Assembly (NCBI GenBank): GCA_031291675.1
Contig: JARLIO010000068.1
Span: forward strand, 1-42,070
Direction of reading: 5' to 3'
Source: Azospirillaceae bacterium
Lineage (GTDB): Bacteria > Pseudomonadota > Alphaproteobacteria > Azospirillales > Azospirillaceae
Length of the DNA: 42,070 nucleotides
Shown: positions 41,998-42,070 of the stretch, piece by piece
Layout: each line of letters opens with the position of its first letter
Numbering within the stretch: the stretch's first letter is position 1
Notes under the pieces: generated by a model
Told to the model about the DNA's origin: nothing
The model's database searches: none
What the model saw: only the letters and a program-made list of their open reading frames with translations
Made by a program: the position numbers and the translations under genes

Positions 41998-42070
41998 TCA
42001 AAATAGAGGGGGATTCGAGGTTCACCCCGAGCGGGTGCGGGCGGCAGCCCGCGGGCCGACAGCCAAAATG

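Larger units (their letters stand above)
41697..42070. other. Right-end intergenic region
   Basis: About 374 bases to the window edge with no supported gene. It contains a weak FNR-like site (41822-41835) and, from 41941, a cluster of hairpins with a T-rich stretch. Confidence 0.5.

Overview
The window reads as a G+C-rich alphaproteobacterial chromosome, most likely a member of the Rhodospirillales. This is inferred from a MucR/Ros regulator, a SUV3-type RNA helicase, a DUF2478 protein, a full-length pyruvate:ferredoxin oxidoreductase behind an FNR/FixK-type box, and several short conserved hypotheticals. No species is claimed. I saw no rRNA or tRNA genes and no CRISPR array.

Layout. Positions 1-252 hold the 3' end of an Rpn/DUF4351-type gene with a repeated linker. 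Positions 279-4445 hold a CLC-family channel/transporter with CBS domains, a truncated orphan ABC substrate-binding protein, and a DMT-family permease. Positions 4540-15001 are a surface polysaccharide locus: a WbpM/CapD-like dehydratase, a sugar epimerase, a WecA/WbpL-type phosphoglycosyltransferase, two GT4 glycosyltransferases, a UDP-glucuronate 4-epimerase type enzyme and an AsnB amidotransferase. It is followed by a secreted L,D-transpeptidase.

Positions 16482-26624 look like an acquired and partly eroded metabolic island. Intact genes are a two-domain UGSC-family protein (the Cys form of a selenoprotein family), an AraC-type regulator, an epoxide hydrolase and a complete branched-chain-amino-acid-type ABC transporter (livKHMGF order). 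Among them lie a hydantoinase B remnant, an IS256-family transposase remnant, and a frameshifted remnant of a second AraC-type regulator. An identical 16-bp sequence lies upstream of the UGSC gene and of the AraC gene. A close third copy lies at the same distance upstream of the dead regulator, on the side facing the transporter operon. The simplest model is one AraC-controlled regulon for uptake and breakdown of an unidentified small molecule; the substrate is not visible in the sequence.

Positions 26863-33364 hold a PLP aminotransferase, DUF2478, an orphan PAAR protein, ArgE, an MBL-fold hydrolase, two consecutive membrane-anchored coiled-coil proteins that look like diverged relatives, and MucR. 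Positions 33372-36503 hold a SUV3-like helicase followed closely by an HNH nuclease, plus a small hypothetical. Positions 36804-41835 look like an anaerobic block: nifJ behind an FNR-like box and a strong terminator, a tiny secreted His-rich protein, and a tandem universal stress protein with a weaker FNR-like site upstream. The last 130 bases are dense in hairpins and look like a terminator or an intergenic repeat.
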